NCBI RefSeq assembly: GCF_044987625.1
Contig: NZ_JBJDSB010000001.1
Coordinates: 558,001 to 622,000 of the forward strand
Direction: 5' to 3'
Length of the DNA: 64,000 nucleotides
From: Desulfobaculum sp044987625
GTDB taxonomy: Bacteria; Desulfobacterota; Desulfovibrionia; Desulfovibrionales; Desulfovibrionaceae
The first letter of the stretch is position 1, and each line of letters opens with the position of its first letter. Below are positions 28,905 through 40,085 of this stretch, in pieces. The position numbers and the translations under genes are program-made. The notes under the pieces are model-generated. The model was given only the letters and a program-made list of their open reading frames with translations, was not told the origin of the DNA and made no database searches.

Positions 28905-28948
28905 GTCTGTTTTTTCGGACAAAGTGTCAGCTGTCTGAAAAAAAGGAC
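28905..28948 (-). promoter_or_regulatory. Distal pair of activator dyads upstream of por
   Basis: Two 16-bp dyads, GTCTGTTTTTTCGGAC (28905-28920) and GTCTGAAAAAAAGGAC (28933-28948), have centres 28 bp apart and face each other. They end 10 bases before the stop of the regulator gene. They lie about 260-290 bp upstream of the por promoter, within sigma-54 enhancer range. The pair could also act as a terminator for the regulator gene, since each strand carries a T6-T7 run. The rest of 28550-28958 holds only the por promoter and leader. Confidence 0.6.
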
Positions 28949-28958
28949 AACCGAAACA

Positions 28959-30411
<1,453 letters not shown>

Positions 30412-30422
<11 letters not shown>

Positions 30423-33063
30423 TGGTCTGCAAGATTTCCCTTATGGCTTCGGACAGGGTGTTTCTGTCGTAGGGTTTAAGCACAACCTTCACGATGTTTG
30501 GCATGGCCTGCGCCGCCTGCACCGCCCGCTCGCGTCCGGAGACCATGAGCACGGGCATGCCGGGCGACACCTCGGCAAGACTGCGGGCCAATTCCACACC
30601 GTTTTGCCCCGGCATGTCATAGTCCGTGATGACAAGGTCAAACGGCGTGTCGTCGTGGGCGATGCGGTCCAGCCCGGCTGCCGCGTCGTGCACGGGCACC
30701 ACGCGGTATCCCAGCATTTCCAAAACGCGGGGGATGGTGGCTAGCTGGTCCGGGTCGTCTTCGACGAAGAGGATGCGTCCCTGTCCGGGAGTTGCGGATA
30801 CCACGCTCCCGGCACTCTCGCCAGTCTCTTTTGCCACGCGCGGCAATCTGACGACGAAAGCGGTCCGCATTCCCGGCGCGCTGGTCACTTCCACACTGCC
30901 CTTGTGCACCTTGATGATGCCCAGCACCACGGCAAGCCCAAGGCCGGTGCCCTCGGCCTTGCCCTTGGTGGTGAAGAACGGATCAAAAATCTTGTCCACA
31001 ATCTCGGGCGGAATGCCGGGACCATTGTCCGCCACGGTCAGCACCGCATAGCTGCCCGGCGGCAGGTTGCGCAGCTCGGAGGTGGAGACGTCGATTTCCT
31101 CGGTCTCCAGCGTAATCTCCAGCCGTCCGCCTGTGGGCCGCAGCGCGTGGAAGGCGTTGGTGCACAGGTTCATCACCACTTGATGAATCTGCGTCGGGTC
31201 CGCAAGGCAGGTGCCCATTTCATTGCCTATCTGCGTGGTGACCTTGATATTGCGCGGCAGAGAGGCCTTGAGCAGTCCCACGGCGTCGCGCACCACGTCC
31301 TCAATCTTGACATATTGGAAGCCCTCCTGCGAGGGGCGCGAGAAGGTCAGAATTTTTTTGACCAATCCACTGCCGCGCTGCGCGGCCTTGAGCACGCGCT
31401 CCAAATCCTGCCCCGCCGGGGTCTGGGTGTCCACATCCAACTGGGCCAGCTCCGTGGAGTTGATGATGGACGTAAGGATATTATTGAAATCATGGGCAAT
31501 ACCGCCCGCCAGCGTGCCGATGGCTTCCATCTTTTGCGACTGGAGCAGTTGCTTTTCAAGGTTGGCTTCCTTGGTGACGTCCTCGCCCGTGGTCAGGGTG
31601 CCCATGACGCTCCCTTTCTCGTCAAGCAGGGGCACCTTGTTCACTTCCAGCACGCAGGTCTGGCCCTTGGCATTGATGACCGTCCGGCGCTGGCGGCGGA
31701 TGGGACGCTCCGTCTCCATGACCTGCCTATCCAGCGGCTCATCCCATTGCAGGTAGTCATTGAGCACCGGGATGGCGGATTCCTTGCGCCCTATAATCTT
31801 GCTGGGCGAGGCAAGGCCAAAGAAATCCGCAAAGTAGCGGTTGGCACCAAGGTAAATCTGCTTGCGGCCCTTCCACGTCACCAGCATGGGGATGGTGTCC
31901 ATGAGGATTTCCTGAAAGGACAACTGCTTTTCCATCTCCATCTCCGCCATGCGGCGGCGGGCGATGTTGCGCACAAGAAACAGCGTCGTCACCATCAGCA
32001 GGAAGAAACTCACCATGATGGTCCAGAACAGCCCGCGGTCCACCTCGTAAAACGCCTTGGGCGCGTTGACGATGATGCTGTCCACGGGCAATTCGCTCTC
32101 ATCAATGCCCATCTTCTGCAGTTGGTTGTAGTCGAATTCGAAACGGCTGGGGGTGGAATGCACCACGGGGATATCCCCAGCCCGCTCGCCGCCAAGCACG
32201 CGCAGGGCGAGTTCCGCGGCCTTGCGCCCATGCTCCTGCCCGGAAAGCAGCTTGCCGCCGACAATCCCATGCCCTAGGAGAAACTCCCAACTGGAGTAGA
32301 TGGGCGACGACGTATTCCGGGACGCAATCTCCAACAGCTCCGCCGCGGAATAAAAGCGCCCCTTGATGGACTGATAGAAGGGGATGAAGAAGAAAAACGT
32401 GTCGTCCGAGGCCTCGCGCACCTGCTTGCGCAGTTCGTCGGTGTCGAATCCAGACCAGTACTCCACGTCCAGCCTGTCCTTGAAGCGGGGGGTGGCATCC
32501 AGCAGCTGGTTACGGATGGCCACGCCGGTGACGGACTCATCACCAATAATGACAAGGCGCTTCTTTTCAGGGTGGAATTTGAGGGCGATGCCAAGGGTAT
32601 CGGCTACGTCAAAGTTTTCCACCACGCCCGTCATGTCGCGCCCGGAGATCACCTCCGGCGAAAAGTCGTTGATGCCACAAAAGACCGCCGGGACGCCGGG
32701 AAACAACTCCGCCCCGCGTTCAAGATAAAAATTGAAAGCGTTGTTGTCGGACAGGACGATGACGTCAAAGTGCATGCCCCGGAATTTCCGCTTGTACAAG
32801 TCGCCAAGCAGGGACGACAGGAAGCCGAGCTCGTACTTCTTGTAGTCCATATACTCCACCTGCAACTCCACCTCGCTGTGGCCCTGCAAGCCTTCGCGCA
32901 GTCCCTCGAATATATCGTCGGACCACGAATACCCGTCATGGTAGGAGTTCAGGTACAGGATATTCCCCCGCACCGGAGCCGCGCCCGCGTCACCGCCAAA
33001 CGGCAGCACACACACAAGCGCGCAGAGCACAGGTAGCGCCAGCCGCAAAATATGCCTCTTCAT
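30412..33063 (-). CDS. Hybrid sensor histidine kinase with periplasmic ABC-binding-like sensor
   Basis: 883 residues. A signal peptide (1-28) precedes a periplasmic domain (~30-340) starting GNILYLNSYHDGYSWSDDIFEGL that resembles ABC substrate-binding-type sensors. Then come a membrane helix (~345-365, TIMVSFFLLMVTTLFLV), a PAS domain, HisKA with the phospho-His in AGGIAHDFNNILTSI, HATPase_c (NLCTNAFHALRPTGG, VADNGPGIPPEIVDKIFDPFFTTK, GTGLGLAVVLGI), and a C-terminal receiver (ILFVEDDPDQ, LVITDYDMPGQNG). The extra receiver suggests internal phosphotransfer or feedback. It is encoded with the sigma-54 regulator. Its ligand is unknown; lactate or pyruvate is the natural guess. Confidence 0.9.
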
Positions 33064-33641
33064 CCCAAACCTCAGATGCTGATTTCATGTATTGCCATCG
33101 CGATATAATTGCGCTTACAACGATGTGGCTGTTTACGAAAAGTGTTGGCCCACCGTGGTTTTCTGCAATGGCAGTGCCACAGTGCGCGCGCCATACCCAC
33201 GCGCGTCAGCATCAGCATGCCCGCTTTTGCGCGCAAACGGAAGGCCAAGACACACACCGGGGAGGGCGACGGGGCTGTGGCGCACTGCTGTGCGAAGCCG
33301 CGTCGCAGACGGCTCCGCTGCCCCCTCAGTGGACGTGCGGAATACGCGCTCCTGCGCACCAGTCCAGCCGGCCTTTCCCATGGGAAATACCTATCAATTC
33401 CCAGCCTAATAGGGAGACACCCCTATTTTCTTGGCAATGGCATTGACATAACGTAAACGGTGTTTGTAATAGGTCGTTCCTTTTTTGCGCGCTATCTCGG
33501 GGGGGGGGAAGGAGCGCGGGACACACCCCTTGCTTATATTATTTTGGAAATATTTCCTTGTGGCCATGTCGGCCACATCCTGTTCACGACCACCCAATCG
33601 CAGGGGCGCGCCGCTGGCCGCTTGCTGAGACGGAGGGGGAA
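33064..33641. other. Gene-free divergent region between the sensor kinase and the pilus locus
   Basis: 578 bases without a supportable gene; short open frames here lack ribosome-binding sites and similarity. It holds promoters for both sides that I cannot place firmly: TTGACA at 33443-33448 is a perfect -35 but has no good -10 at 17 bases, and a sigma-54-like TGGCAA-N5-TTGA overlaps it. A run of ten G lies at 33499-33508, and a 12-bp palindrome GGAAATATTTCC at about 33547-33558. Confidence 0.5.
33499..33508 (+). repeat. Homopolymeric tract of ten G upstream of the pilus operon
   Basis: Ten consecutive G stand ~135 bases before the first pilus gene, in non-coding DNA. Such tracts are prone to slippage, and if located in a promoter spacing or leader they can vary expression. 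Confidence 0.6.
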
Positions 33642-35651
33642 TTGGCGACTCGTAATGACTCTAGCTCTACGGAGCGCCTGCTGAGGACGATCCGGGGGGA
33701 CGCCTCATCAGCACCGTCAGCTCACGTGGCTGAGACGACGGCGTCAACCGTTCAATCGGCAGACGGCTCCACATCACCAAAGGACACACGCGGCGCACTG
33801 CGTGGCGGCAAGGCCAAGGGCGTCACCCTTGGGCTGGACATCGCCCCGTACGCGCTGCGCATTGCCGTTATGGAACGCAGCGGCGGCCGCACCATGCTCC
33901 GCACCCTGCGCGAAGCCCCCTACCCGCCGCAAGCCGGACCGGGCAGCGCGGGCTTTGCCGAGTTCCTGCGCATGCAAATTTCCGCCGTAGCAGGCAGCAC
34001 CAATCCCGACATCTGGGTGCTTGTTCCCACTGCGGAGGCCGACCTGTGGCGCGTGCGCATCCCAAAGGTACCCAAAAAGCGCGAATCAGAAACCTTCTGC
34101 TGGGCCATCAAGCGCGACAAGTCCATCAATGAAGCCGAACAGCTTCTGGACTTTGAAGTGCAGGGCGAGGTGCTGGACAAAGGCATCCCCAAGCTGCAGG
34201 CCATCGCCTACACCGTGCCCCGCAAGGCCCTTAAACGCTCCGTGGATATGCTGCGCGATGCCGGCTTTGAGCCCGCAGGCGCAACCATCCCGCCGTTGGC
34301 CCTGCAAACCGCCATCCGCTCCACGGATTTGGCGCGCGGCTCCGGCACCTGCGCCTCGGTCTTCATCGGCCGCGGCTGGTCGCGCATTGATGTGTTCGAC
34401 GGCGACAACCTTGTCATGAGCCGCGGCATCAAGGCCGGCCTGGGCAGCATGGTGGAGGAGCTTCAGGCCGCCTACTCCATGCCCGCAGTCGCCCCGCAGC
34501 CGGCCGAGGACGACGTCCCGGTCATTGACCTGGACATGGAAGCCACAGACCACGCGCCAACCTCACTGGACGGCGTGGACTTTGAGCTGGAGGTCCACCC
34601 AGAGGAGCCAGCGCCCGCCGCGCCGACTCCCGCCCCGGCCACCGAACTTACCGACGACGAAGCCAAGGCGCTCATCCTCGCGCGGCTGCTTGGGGAGTCC
34701 ATCGACGACAACGCCCCCGGCGCGGAACTCAGCACCGACGAGGTCATGGCCCTTATCCGTCCGGCCCTCGACCGCCTTGTGCGGCAGATTGAGCGCACCT
34801 TCAACCACTACGTCAACGCCGAAGGCGGCGACGCGGTCCGGCGCATCCTGCTGTCCGGACAGGTGGCGGCCAGTGCGCCCATCCGAAACTTTCTGTGCGA
34901 GCAGCTCTCGCTGGACTGCGGCCTCTTTGATCCACTGGCGTCGTCCACGCTGGCCAGCGCCGAAACCGCGCCGCCCCGCTCCGAGGCGCGGCGTATGGAA
35001 TTCAACCTCCCTGCGGCCCTCGCCTTCTCGGACACGGCAACCACCCCGAACCTGCTGCGCAACTACGCCCAGCGCGACCGGGACTGGCAAGCCGCGCGGC
35101 AGGCGCGCATTATCTACGCGACCTTCCTCGCCGCCATCGCCCTGCTGGGCGGTGTGTTCGGCTGGCAGAGCATGCAGGAAAGCGCCGTGCAGACCAAGCT
35201 GGACGCCGTCAACAGGCAAATTGCCGCCTACGCCCCGCCCATCAACGAGCAGTTGCTGCTCAAGATGGCGTCGCAGGTGCAAAACAAACAGCGCGACCTC
35301 AAAGCCCTCGCCCGCAAGTACGAGGGGCTGGCCGTTCTGCGCGAGGTCGGCACCCTGACGCCGGAATCCGTTAAAATCCGGCAACTGGACCTGACCCTCG
35401 GGGCCGAAGCCGCACCCAAGAAGGACAAACGCGCCCGCCGCGCCCGCAACACCGAGCCGCCGCGCCTGCTCGTCCTTGAAGGCACCATCCCCGACGCCGA
35501 AGAGTCGCGCGACTCCATTCTGGCGTCCTACATCGTCACCCTGCAAAGCTCGCCGCTGTTCTCGGACCCCGTGGTCCACAGCCGCGAACTGGTGGGCCGT
35601 GGCGCCAATACGGGCTTGCACTTTATCCTGCACGTCAACGTGGAAAGGTAG
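33642..35651 (+). CDS. PilM-PilN (GspL-like) fusion, inner-membrane platform protein
   Basis: 669 residues from a TTG start at 33642, which has GGAGGGGG just upstream; frames extend further up but without a site. Residues ~60-450 are an actin-like PilM domain (VTLGLDIAPYALRIAVME at the start, VFIGRGWSRIDVFDGDNL, RILLSGQVAASAPIRNFL), with an Asp/Glu/Pro-rich insertion around 290-380. A membrane helix (~525-545, IIYATFLAAIALLGGVFGW) then leads into a PilN-like periplasmic coiled coil and ferredoxin-like domain. Canonical T4P loci encode PilM and PilN separately; type II secretion GspL is the fused counterpart. First gene of the operon. Confidence 0.8.
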   Translation: MATRNDSSSTERLLRTIRGDASSAPSAHVAETTASTVQSADGSTSPKDTRGALRGGKAKGVTLGLDIAPYALRIAVMERSGGRTMLRTLREAPYPPQAGPGSAGFAEFLRMQISAVAGSTNPDIWVLVPTAEADLWRVRIPKVPKKRESETFCWAIKRDKSINEAEQLLDFEVQGEVLDKGIPKLQAIAYTVPRKALKRSVDMLRDAGFEPAGATIPPLALQTAIRSTDLARGSGTCASVFIGRGWSRIDVFDGDNLVMSRGIKAGLGSMVEELQAAYSMPAVAPQPAEDDVPVIDLDMEATDHAPTSLDGVDFELEVHPEEPAPAAPTPAPATELTDDEAKALILARLLGESIDDNAPGAELSTDEVMALIRPALDRLVRQIERTFNHYVNAEGGDAVRRILLSGQVAASAPIRNFLCEQLSLDCGLFDPLASSTLASAETAPPRSEARRMEFNLPAALAFSDTATTPNLLRNYAQRDRDWQAARQARIIYATFLAAIALLGGVFGWQSMQESAVQTKLDAVNRQIAAYAPPINEQLLLKMASQVQNKQRDLKALARKYEGLAVLREVGTLTPESVKIRQLDLTLGAEAAPKKDKRARRARNTEPPRLLVLEGTIPDAEESRDSILASYIVTLQSSPLFSDPVVHSRELVGRGANTGLHFILHVNVER

Positions 35652-35657
35652 CCGGAC

Positions 35658-36191
35658 ATGCCCAGCACACCCACACTCACCAAACGCAACATCCTGCGGA
35701 CCGTCATCTGCGTGGCCATTGCCGCCGGGTTCTTTGCGCTGTTTAACTTCCGCTCCGCCGCCAGCACAGCGGCCCTGAAGGACGACATCGTCAAGGCCGA
35801 GGCAACGCGCCAGCGCCAGAAAATTCTGTTCCCGGTGTACGCCGAGTTCGCCAAAACGCTCAAAACGCGCGCCTCCACCCTGCCGCTGCCCGAGCCGACC
35901 ACCCTCACCAACGACCGCATCGGCGGCGTCCAGCCCGACATCAGCGCGCTGGCCCGCAGCTGCAACCTGACGCCCCAGTCCGTGGTGTGCGACCCGCTTT
36001 CGCTGGCCATGGAGACCGGGCGCATGGCTGTGGACATCACCGTCACCGGCAACCTTGAGGACTTTCGGGAATTCTACGTGGAGCTTGGCGCCCTGTCCTA
36101 CCTGCGGCGCATCGAGCACATGCGTGTGACCGAGGCCCCCGGCGAAACCCGCTTCCAACTCAAGACATGGGTCGCGGTTCAAAGCGGCTAG
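35658..36191 (+). CDS. PilO/GspM-like inner-membrane platform protein
   Basis: 177 residues. A short cytoplasmic N-terminus, one membrane helix (~13-33, TVICVAIAAGFFALFNF), a coiled-coil segment (ALKDDIVKAEATRQRQK) and a periplasmic ferredoxin-like domain (VDITVTGNLEDFREFYVELGAL is typical of PilO). It sits six bases after the PilMN fusion. It should pair with the PilN part to form the alignment complex. Confidence 0.8.
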   Translation: MPSTPTLTKRNILRTVICVAIAAGFFALFNFRSAASTAALKDDIVKAEATRQRQKILFPVYAEFAKTLKTRASTLPLPEPTTLTNDRIGGVQPDISALARSCNLTPQSVVCDPLSLAMETGRMAVDITVTGNLEDFREFYVELGALSYLRRIEHMRVTEAPGETRFQLKTWVAVQSG

Positions 36192-36212
36192 CCGATACGA
36201 GGGAGAAGACAC

Positions 36213-36764
36213 ATGCAAAAGCGTGAAATTGTACTCATATGCCTCATGGGCGCGGCCATCCTCTATGGCGGCTATACGCTCCTGTTCGGCACCACCACCC
36301 GCGTGGACGCCACGGCCAACGCCGTGGCCGCCGCCGACCTCAAGGCCATGGTCCGCGAAATGCGTACCTCCGTCGCCAAAGAGCACCCCAGCGAGCTGGA
36401 TATGTACAAAATAGCCCTCGCCGAGGGCACGGAAATCGCCGACCCGTTCCTCAAGGTCGTCCTGTCGGACAGCGACGTCAAAGCCCAAGACGTGCTGGTG
36501 ACCACCAACAGCACGGACTTTACGTACAGCGGCTTCGTCAAGCTGGGCAGCCGCAGGCTGGCCATCGTCAACGGCGAGGAATTTGGCGTGGGCGAACGCC
36601 TGAACGAGGAAGGATGCTTCGTGGTCGCCATCGGGGAAGATGCTCTCCGGCTGGAACGCCCCGAAACAGCAGGTGGCATGAGAGAACACATCATCGTCCC
36701 CATCACCGAGGACACCATAACCTTCACCGAGGACAGAGATGCGCAGAGAACTCCGCAGCACTAA
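36213..36764 (+). CDS. PilP/GspC-like periplasmic linker protein
   Basis: 183 residues. One N-terminal membrane helix (~6-25) is followed by a linker and a small beta domain (TDFTYSGFVKLGSRRLAIVNGEEFGVGERL), the pattern of PilP and GspC homology-region domains that bind the secretin. Position before the secretin gene agrees. The start has GAGGGAGAAG upstream. The last 26 bases overlap the secretin gene. Confidence 0.72.
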   Translation: MQKREIVLICLMGAAILYGGYTLLFGTTTRVDATANAVAAADLKAMVREMRTSVAKEHPSELDMYKIALAEGTEIADPFLKVVLSDSDVKAQDVLVTTNSTDFTYSGFVKLGSRRLAIVNGEEFGVGERLNEEGCFVVAIGEDALRLERPETAGGMREHIIVPITEDTITFTEDRDAQRTPQH

Positions 36765-38382
36765 GGTCATTCTGCTCGGCGCCCTGACCCTGTGTCTGGC
36801 ACTGGTCATCACCGGTTGCGCCCACGACAAGGAGTCCATGGACACCAAGCACTTCCTCGACAAGTGGAAGACCATCGCGTCGCAGTCGCAGGGCTACTCC
36901 CCGGCGTACAAACCTCACAAGCAGGAAGCCATCATTCCCGCTCAGGAGGACACCGCCGCCATCGAGGAGCGCGACCTCCCCGACATGGAAGCGTCCCTCA
37001 GAATGCACGACGCCAACATCGTGGCCGTGCTGCAAGCCCTTGGGCGCATCGCCGACCAGAGCATCATCGTCAGCCCCAATGTGACCGGCTCGGTGAACGT
37101 CAACATCGTCAAGCAGCCCTGGAAGGAAATCTTCCAGAGCATCATCAAGACCAACGGCCTCACCTACGAGTGGCAGGGCGACATCCTGCGCGTTATGACG
37201 CCGGATGACCTGGAAACCGCCATCAAGCTGAGCGAGCTGAAAAACCGCCAGCCGCTGGCCTCCACCCTGCTCAAGGTCCGCTACGCCGACGCCGCCGGCC
37301 TGAAGGAGAACCTCAACAAGCTCCTCACGCAGGACAGCGAAGGCAAATCCCGCGGCAACGTTGAGGTCAACGAGCACAGCAACTCCCTCATCGTGCAGGC
37401 CGTGCCCGAAGACCTGCGCAAGATTGTCAGAATCGTCGAGTATCTGGACAGGCCAAGCCGCCTTATCCGCCTGAAGGCCCACATCGTGGAGACCAACTCC
37501 GACACCGCGCGTGAACTGGGTGTCCAGTGGGGCGGCGCATACAAGAGCGACGGCCTCGGCGGGCATAACAACAATATGTGGGTGCTCCCCGGCGCGTCCG
37601 GCGGCGCCACCGACGCCGACCCCATCGCAGGCGGCAGCACGCCGAACCTGAACTCCGGCGCAACGGGTAACTCCGGCCACGGCATGGTGTCCAACTTCAT
37701 CCCCAAGGGCTTTCCCGAGGATGGACGCGGCATGAACCTTGGCCTGATGTTCGGCCACCTTGGTGGCAATATTCTGGAGGCCCAACTTGCCGCGCTGGAA
37801 GAGGACAACAAGCTGCGCATCCTCTCCAGCCCGTCCATCTCCACGCTGGACAACCAGACCGCCTTTACCGAAAACGGCGCGGAAGTTCCCTACATCTCGC
37901 TGGACGAAGCCGGCAACGCCGACGTGGAATGGAAGGACGCCACCCTGCGTCTGGAAATCACCCCCCACGTCATCGACGACGAGACCCTCAAGCTGAAAAT
38001 CCTCGTCAAAAAGGACGAAGTGGACCAGACCCGCGAGGTGCAGGGCAACCCCTACATCATCAAGAAGCAGACCGAGACCACCCTCGTCACCCGCAACTCC
38101 GACACGGTGGTTATCTCCGGCCTGACCAAGCGCCGCACCAGCAAGGGCGATTCCGGTGTGCCCGGCCTGAAGGACGTGCCCGGCCTTGGCGCGCTGTTCT
38201 CCAGCGACAGTAGCTCCAACGACCTCGAAGAAGTGCTGATCTTCATCACCCCGACCATCCTCGCAGAGTGGACGCCCAACTTCGAGACCAAGACCATCGA
38301 CCAGCTTGAAAAGGAATACGACGAAAAAGTCGCCAAGGAAAAGGCCGAGGCAGCAGCCGAGGCCGCAGACGGGGACCTCTAG
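36739..38382 (+). CDS. Secretin (PilQ/GspD/MshL-like), lipoprotein
   Basis: 547 residues forming the outer-membrane gated channel. A lipoprotein signal ends with VITGC, the acylated Cys near residue 26. N-domains follow (ADQSIIVSPNVTGSVNVNIVKQPWKEIFQSIIKTNG; SLIVQAVPEDLRKIVRIVEYLDRP), then the secretin core (LEAQLAALEEDNKLRILSSPSISTLDNQTA, VISGLTKRRTSKGDSGVPGLKDVPGLGALF, EEVLIFITPTIL). It is short for PilQ, with no AMIN domains, and closer in size to MshL/GspD-minimal forms. Immediate neighbour of the PilP-like gene by overlap. Confidence 0.9.
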   Translation: MRRELRSTKVILLGALTLCLALVITGCAHDKESMDTKHFLDKWKTIASQSQGYSPAYKPHKQEAIIPAQEDTAAIEERDLPDMEASLRMHDANIVAVLQALGRIADQSIIVSPNVTGSVNVNIVKQPWKEIFQSIIKTNGLTYEWQGDILRVMTPDDLETAIKLSELKNRQPLASTLLKVRYADAAGLKENLNKLLTQDSEGKSRGNVEVNEHSNSLIVQAVPEDLRKIVRIVEYLDRPSRLIRLKAHIVETNSDTARELGVQWGGAYKSDGLGGHNNNMWVLPGASGGATDADPIAGGSTPNLNSGATGNSGHGMVSNFIPKGFPEDGRGMNLGLMFGHLGGNILEAQLAALEEDNKLRILSSPSISTLDNQTAFTENGAEVPYISLDEAGNADVEWKDATLRLEITPHVIDDETLKLKILVKKDEVDQTREVQGNPYIIKKQTETTLVTRNSDTVVISGLTKRRTSKGDSGVPGLKDVPGLGALFSSDSSSNDLEEVLIFITPTILAEWTPNFETKTIDQLEKEYDEKVAKEKAEAAAEAADGDL

Positions 38383-38409
38383 GCCCCGGAGGACGCACCA
38401 GCGCGCGCC

Positions 38410-40038
38410 ATGGAATACTACGGCATACTTGGCTTTGGCAGAGAGCCTTTCTCCAATTCCCCGGACCCGGACTTTTTCTATCAGTCCGAAGGGCACATGG
38501 ATTGCCTGCACCGGGTGGAGATAGCCATTCGCCTGCGGCGCGGCCTCAATATCGTACTCGGTGAGGTGGGCCTCGGAAAGACAACCCTCTGCCGCCAGCT
38601 TCTGCGGAATCTGGATGTGGAGGACGCCGAGACCCACCTCATTTTGGACCCGTCCTTCGACTCCTCGCGCGAGCTGCTCCGCTGGCTGTGCACGGAGTTT
38701 ACAGGCGAGGCCCCCGGCCCGGAGGCCGGCTCGTGGGAAATGAAGGAAGCCATCAAAAGCGCCCTGTTCACCAAAGCCGTGGACAAAGGCGCCCTTGTGG
38801 TGCTCATCGTGGACGAAGGGCAGAAAATCAGCGCGGATTGTCTGGAAATCCTGCGCGAACTGCTCAACTACGAGACCAACAGCGCCAAGCTCCTGCAAAT
38901 TGTCCTCTTTGCCCAGCCCGAGTTTACCACCCTGCTCTACGCCATGGACAACGTACGCGACCGCGTCAACGAGCACATCACCCTGCGCCCCCTGACCCTT
39001 GCGGAAACCACACGCATGGTGGAGCACCGCATCGCCCTCGCGGCGGAGACGTACGACACGCCGGTGCTGTTCTCGCGCGGGGCCTACACGGCGCTGTACG
39101 AAGCCACAAGCGGCCACCCGCGCAAGGTGGTCGCCCTGTGCCACAAGGTTATCCTCGCCCTCATCATGAAGAAGGGCACCAAGGCGGACGCCGCCCTTGT
39201 GCGCGCCTGCGCCAAGAGCTTGCCCACACCGGCGCGGCGCGGCATGCCCCGTTGGGCGCAGGTCGTGCTCATCGTGGCAGGCTTTGCCACCCTCGCGGCG
39301 CTGACGCCGCAGGTCCGAACCGGCGTCTCGCGCCTTGTGGCGCAGTATGCCGCCCCGCTTGCGGGCCAGCATCTGGATGCCAACACCACGGTGCGGGCCT
39401 CGGCCCTGCCGCCCTCGGTGGCTGTTTCCGCCAACGCCACGGCGCCGAAAGGAGCCGAAGACTGGACCACTCCCTGCAGCGCCGCGGCACACAATGCCAC
39501 CACAGCCCCGCAAACCGAGGTCCCGGCCCCCTTTGAGCCGCCGCGGTATCTGGGCAGTGTGCCTGTGCCGCACCGGGAGTCCTTGTCCATCATGATGGCG
39601 CGCATCTACGGCGCCTACGCCGAGGCGGACCTGCCGCCGGTGCTGACGGCCAATTCCCAGCTCACGGACCCCGACATTATCGAACCGGGCCAGTACCTGC
39701 GCTTTCCGCGCATTGCCAGCTATCCGGCCGAGAGCCTGCCGCCCGTCTTCTGGGTGGAACTCGCCCGCAAGGCCACCTTGCGCGACGCCTACGCCGCGCT
39801 GCACGAGGACTGCACAGCGTGCCGCATCCTCGCCTATTTTTCGCCCCGCACAGGGCTGACGTTCAGCGTCATCCGCCGCGCCGTCTACACTACCAAGGAC
39901 GCCGCGCAGATGGCCCTGAGCGCCCTGCCGCAGAACCAACGCGCTTCCGCACAGATTCTTGGCGGCAACACACCGGGCATGATCTATTTCGGCGGAACGG
40001 GCTTTACGCGTATCTTCGCGGCCCGCTCCGGCGCTTAA
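38410..40038 (+). CDS. ExeA/GspA-like AAA ATPase with periplasmic C-terminal domain
   Basis: 542 residues. It starts MEYYGILGFGREPFSNSPDP, the ExeA-family opening. Walker A is VLGEVGLGKTTLCRQ and Walker B VVLIVDEGQKIS, with an arginine-finger region near ERD/DRVNEHITLRPL. A membrane helix at ~280-300 (VVLIVAGFATLAALTP) is followed by a Pro/Ala/Thr-rich linker and a periplasmic region with a LysM- or peptidoglycan-binding-like segment (LSIMMARIYGAYAEADLPPVLTAN...PGQYLRFP) and a SPOR-like end. ExeA-type proteins help insert the secretin through the cell wall. No good ribosome-binding site; GGAGG lies ~18 bases away. Confidence 0.82.
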   Translation: MEYYGILGFGREPFSNSPDPDFFYQSEGHMDCLHRVEIAIRLRRGLNIVLGEVGLGKTTLCRQLLRNLDVEDAETHLILDPSFDSSRELLRWLCTEFTGEAPGPEAGSWEMKEAIKSALFTKAVDKGALVVLIVDEGQKISADCLEILRELLNYETNSAKLLQIVLFAQPEFTTLLYAMDNVRDRVNEHITLRPLTLAETTRMVEHRIALAAETYDTPVLFSRGAYTALYEATSGHPRKVVALCHKVILALIMKKGTKADAALVRACAKSLPTPARRGMPRWAQVVLIVAGFATLAALTPQVRTGVSRLVAQYAAPLAGQHLDANTTVRASALPPSVAVSANATAPKGAEDWTTPCSAAAHNATTAPQTEVPAPFEPPRYLGSVPVPHRESLSIMMARIYGAYAEADLPPVLTANSQLTDPDIIEPGQYLRFPRIASYPAESLPPVFWVELARKATLRDAYAALHEDCTACRILAYFSPRTGLTFSVIRRAVYTTKDAAQMALSALPQNQRASAQILGGNTPGMIYFGGTGFTRIFAARSGA

Positions 40039-40085
40039 CCCTGCCACGGCAGGCATACACGCGAAACCCGCGTCTGGAGAGACAC

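Noticed and set aside
33432..33446. Sigma-54-like TGGCAA-N5-TTGA before the pilus operon
   Set aside because: The -12 lacks GC (it has GA) and overlaps a TTGACA; not enough to call a promoter of either class.
33072..33456. Several overlapping open frames of 80-120 codons on both strands
   Set aside because: No ribosome-binding sites, no hydrophobic or conserved pattern, and they overlap each other; treated as intergenic.
36724..40056. Minus-strand open frame of ~1110 codons opposite the secretin and ExeA-like genes
   Set aside because: Both plus-strand genes have clear motifs; the antisense product has none.
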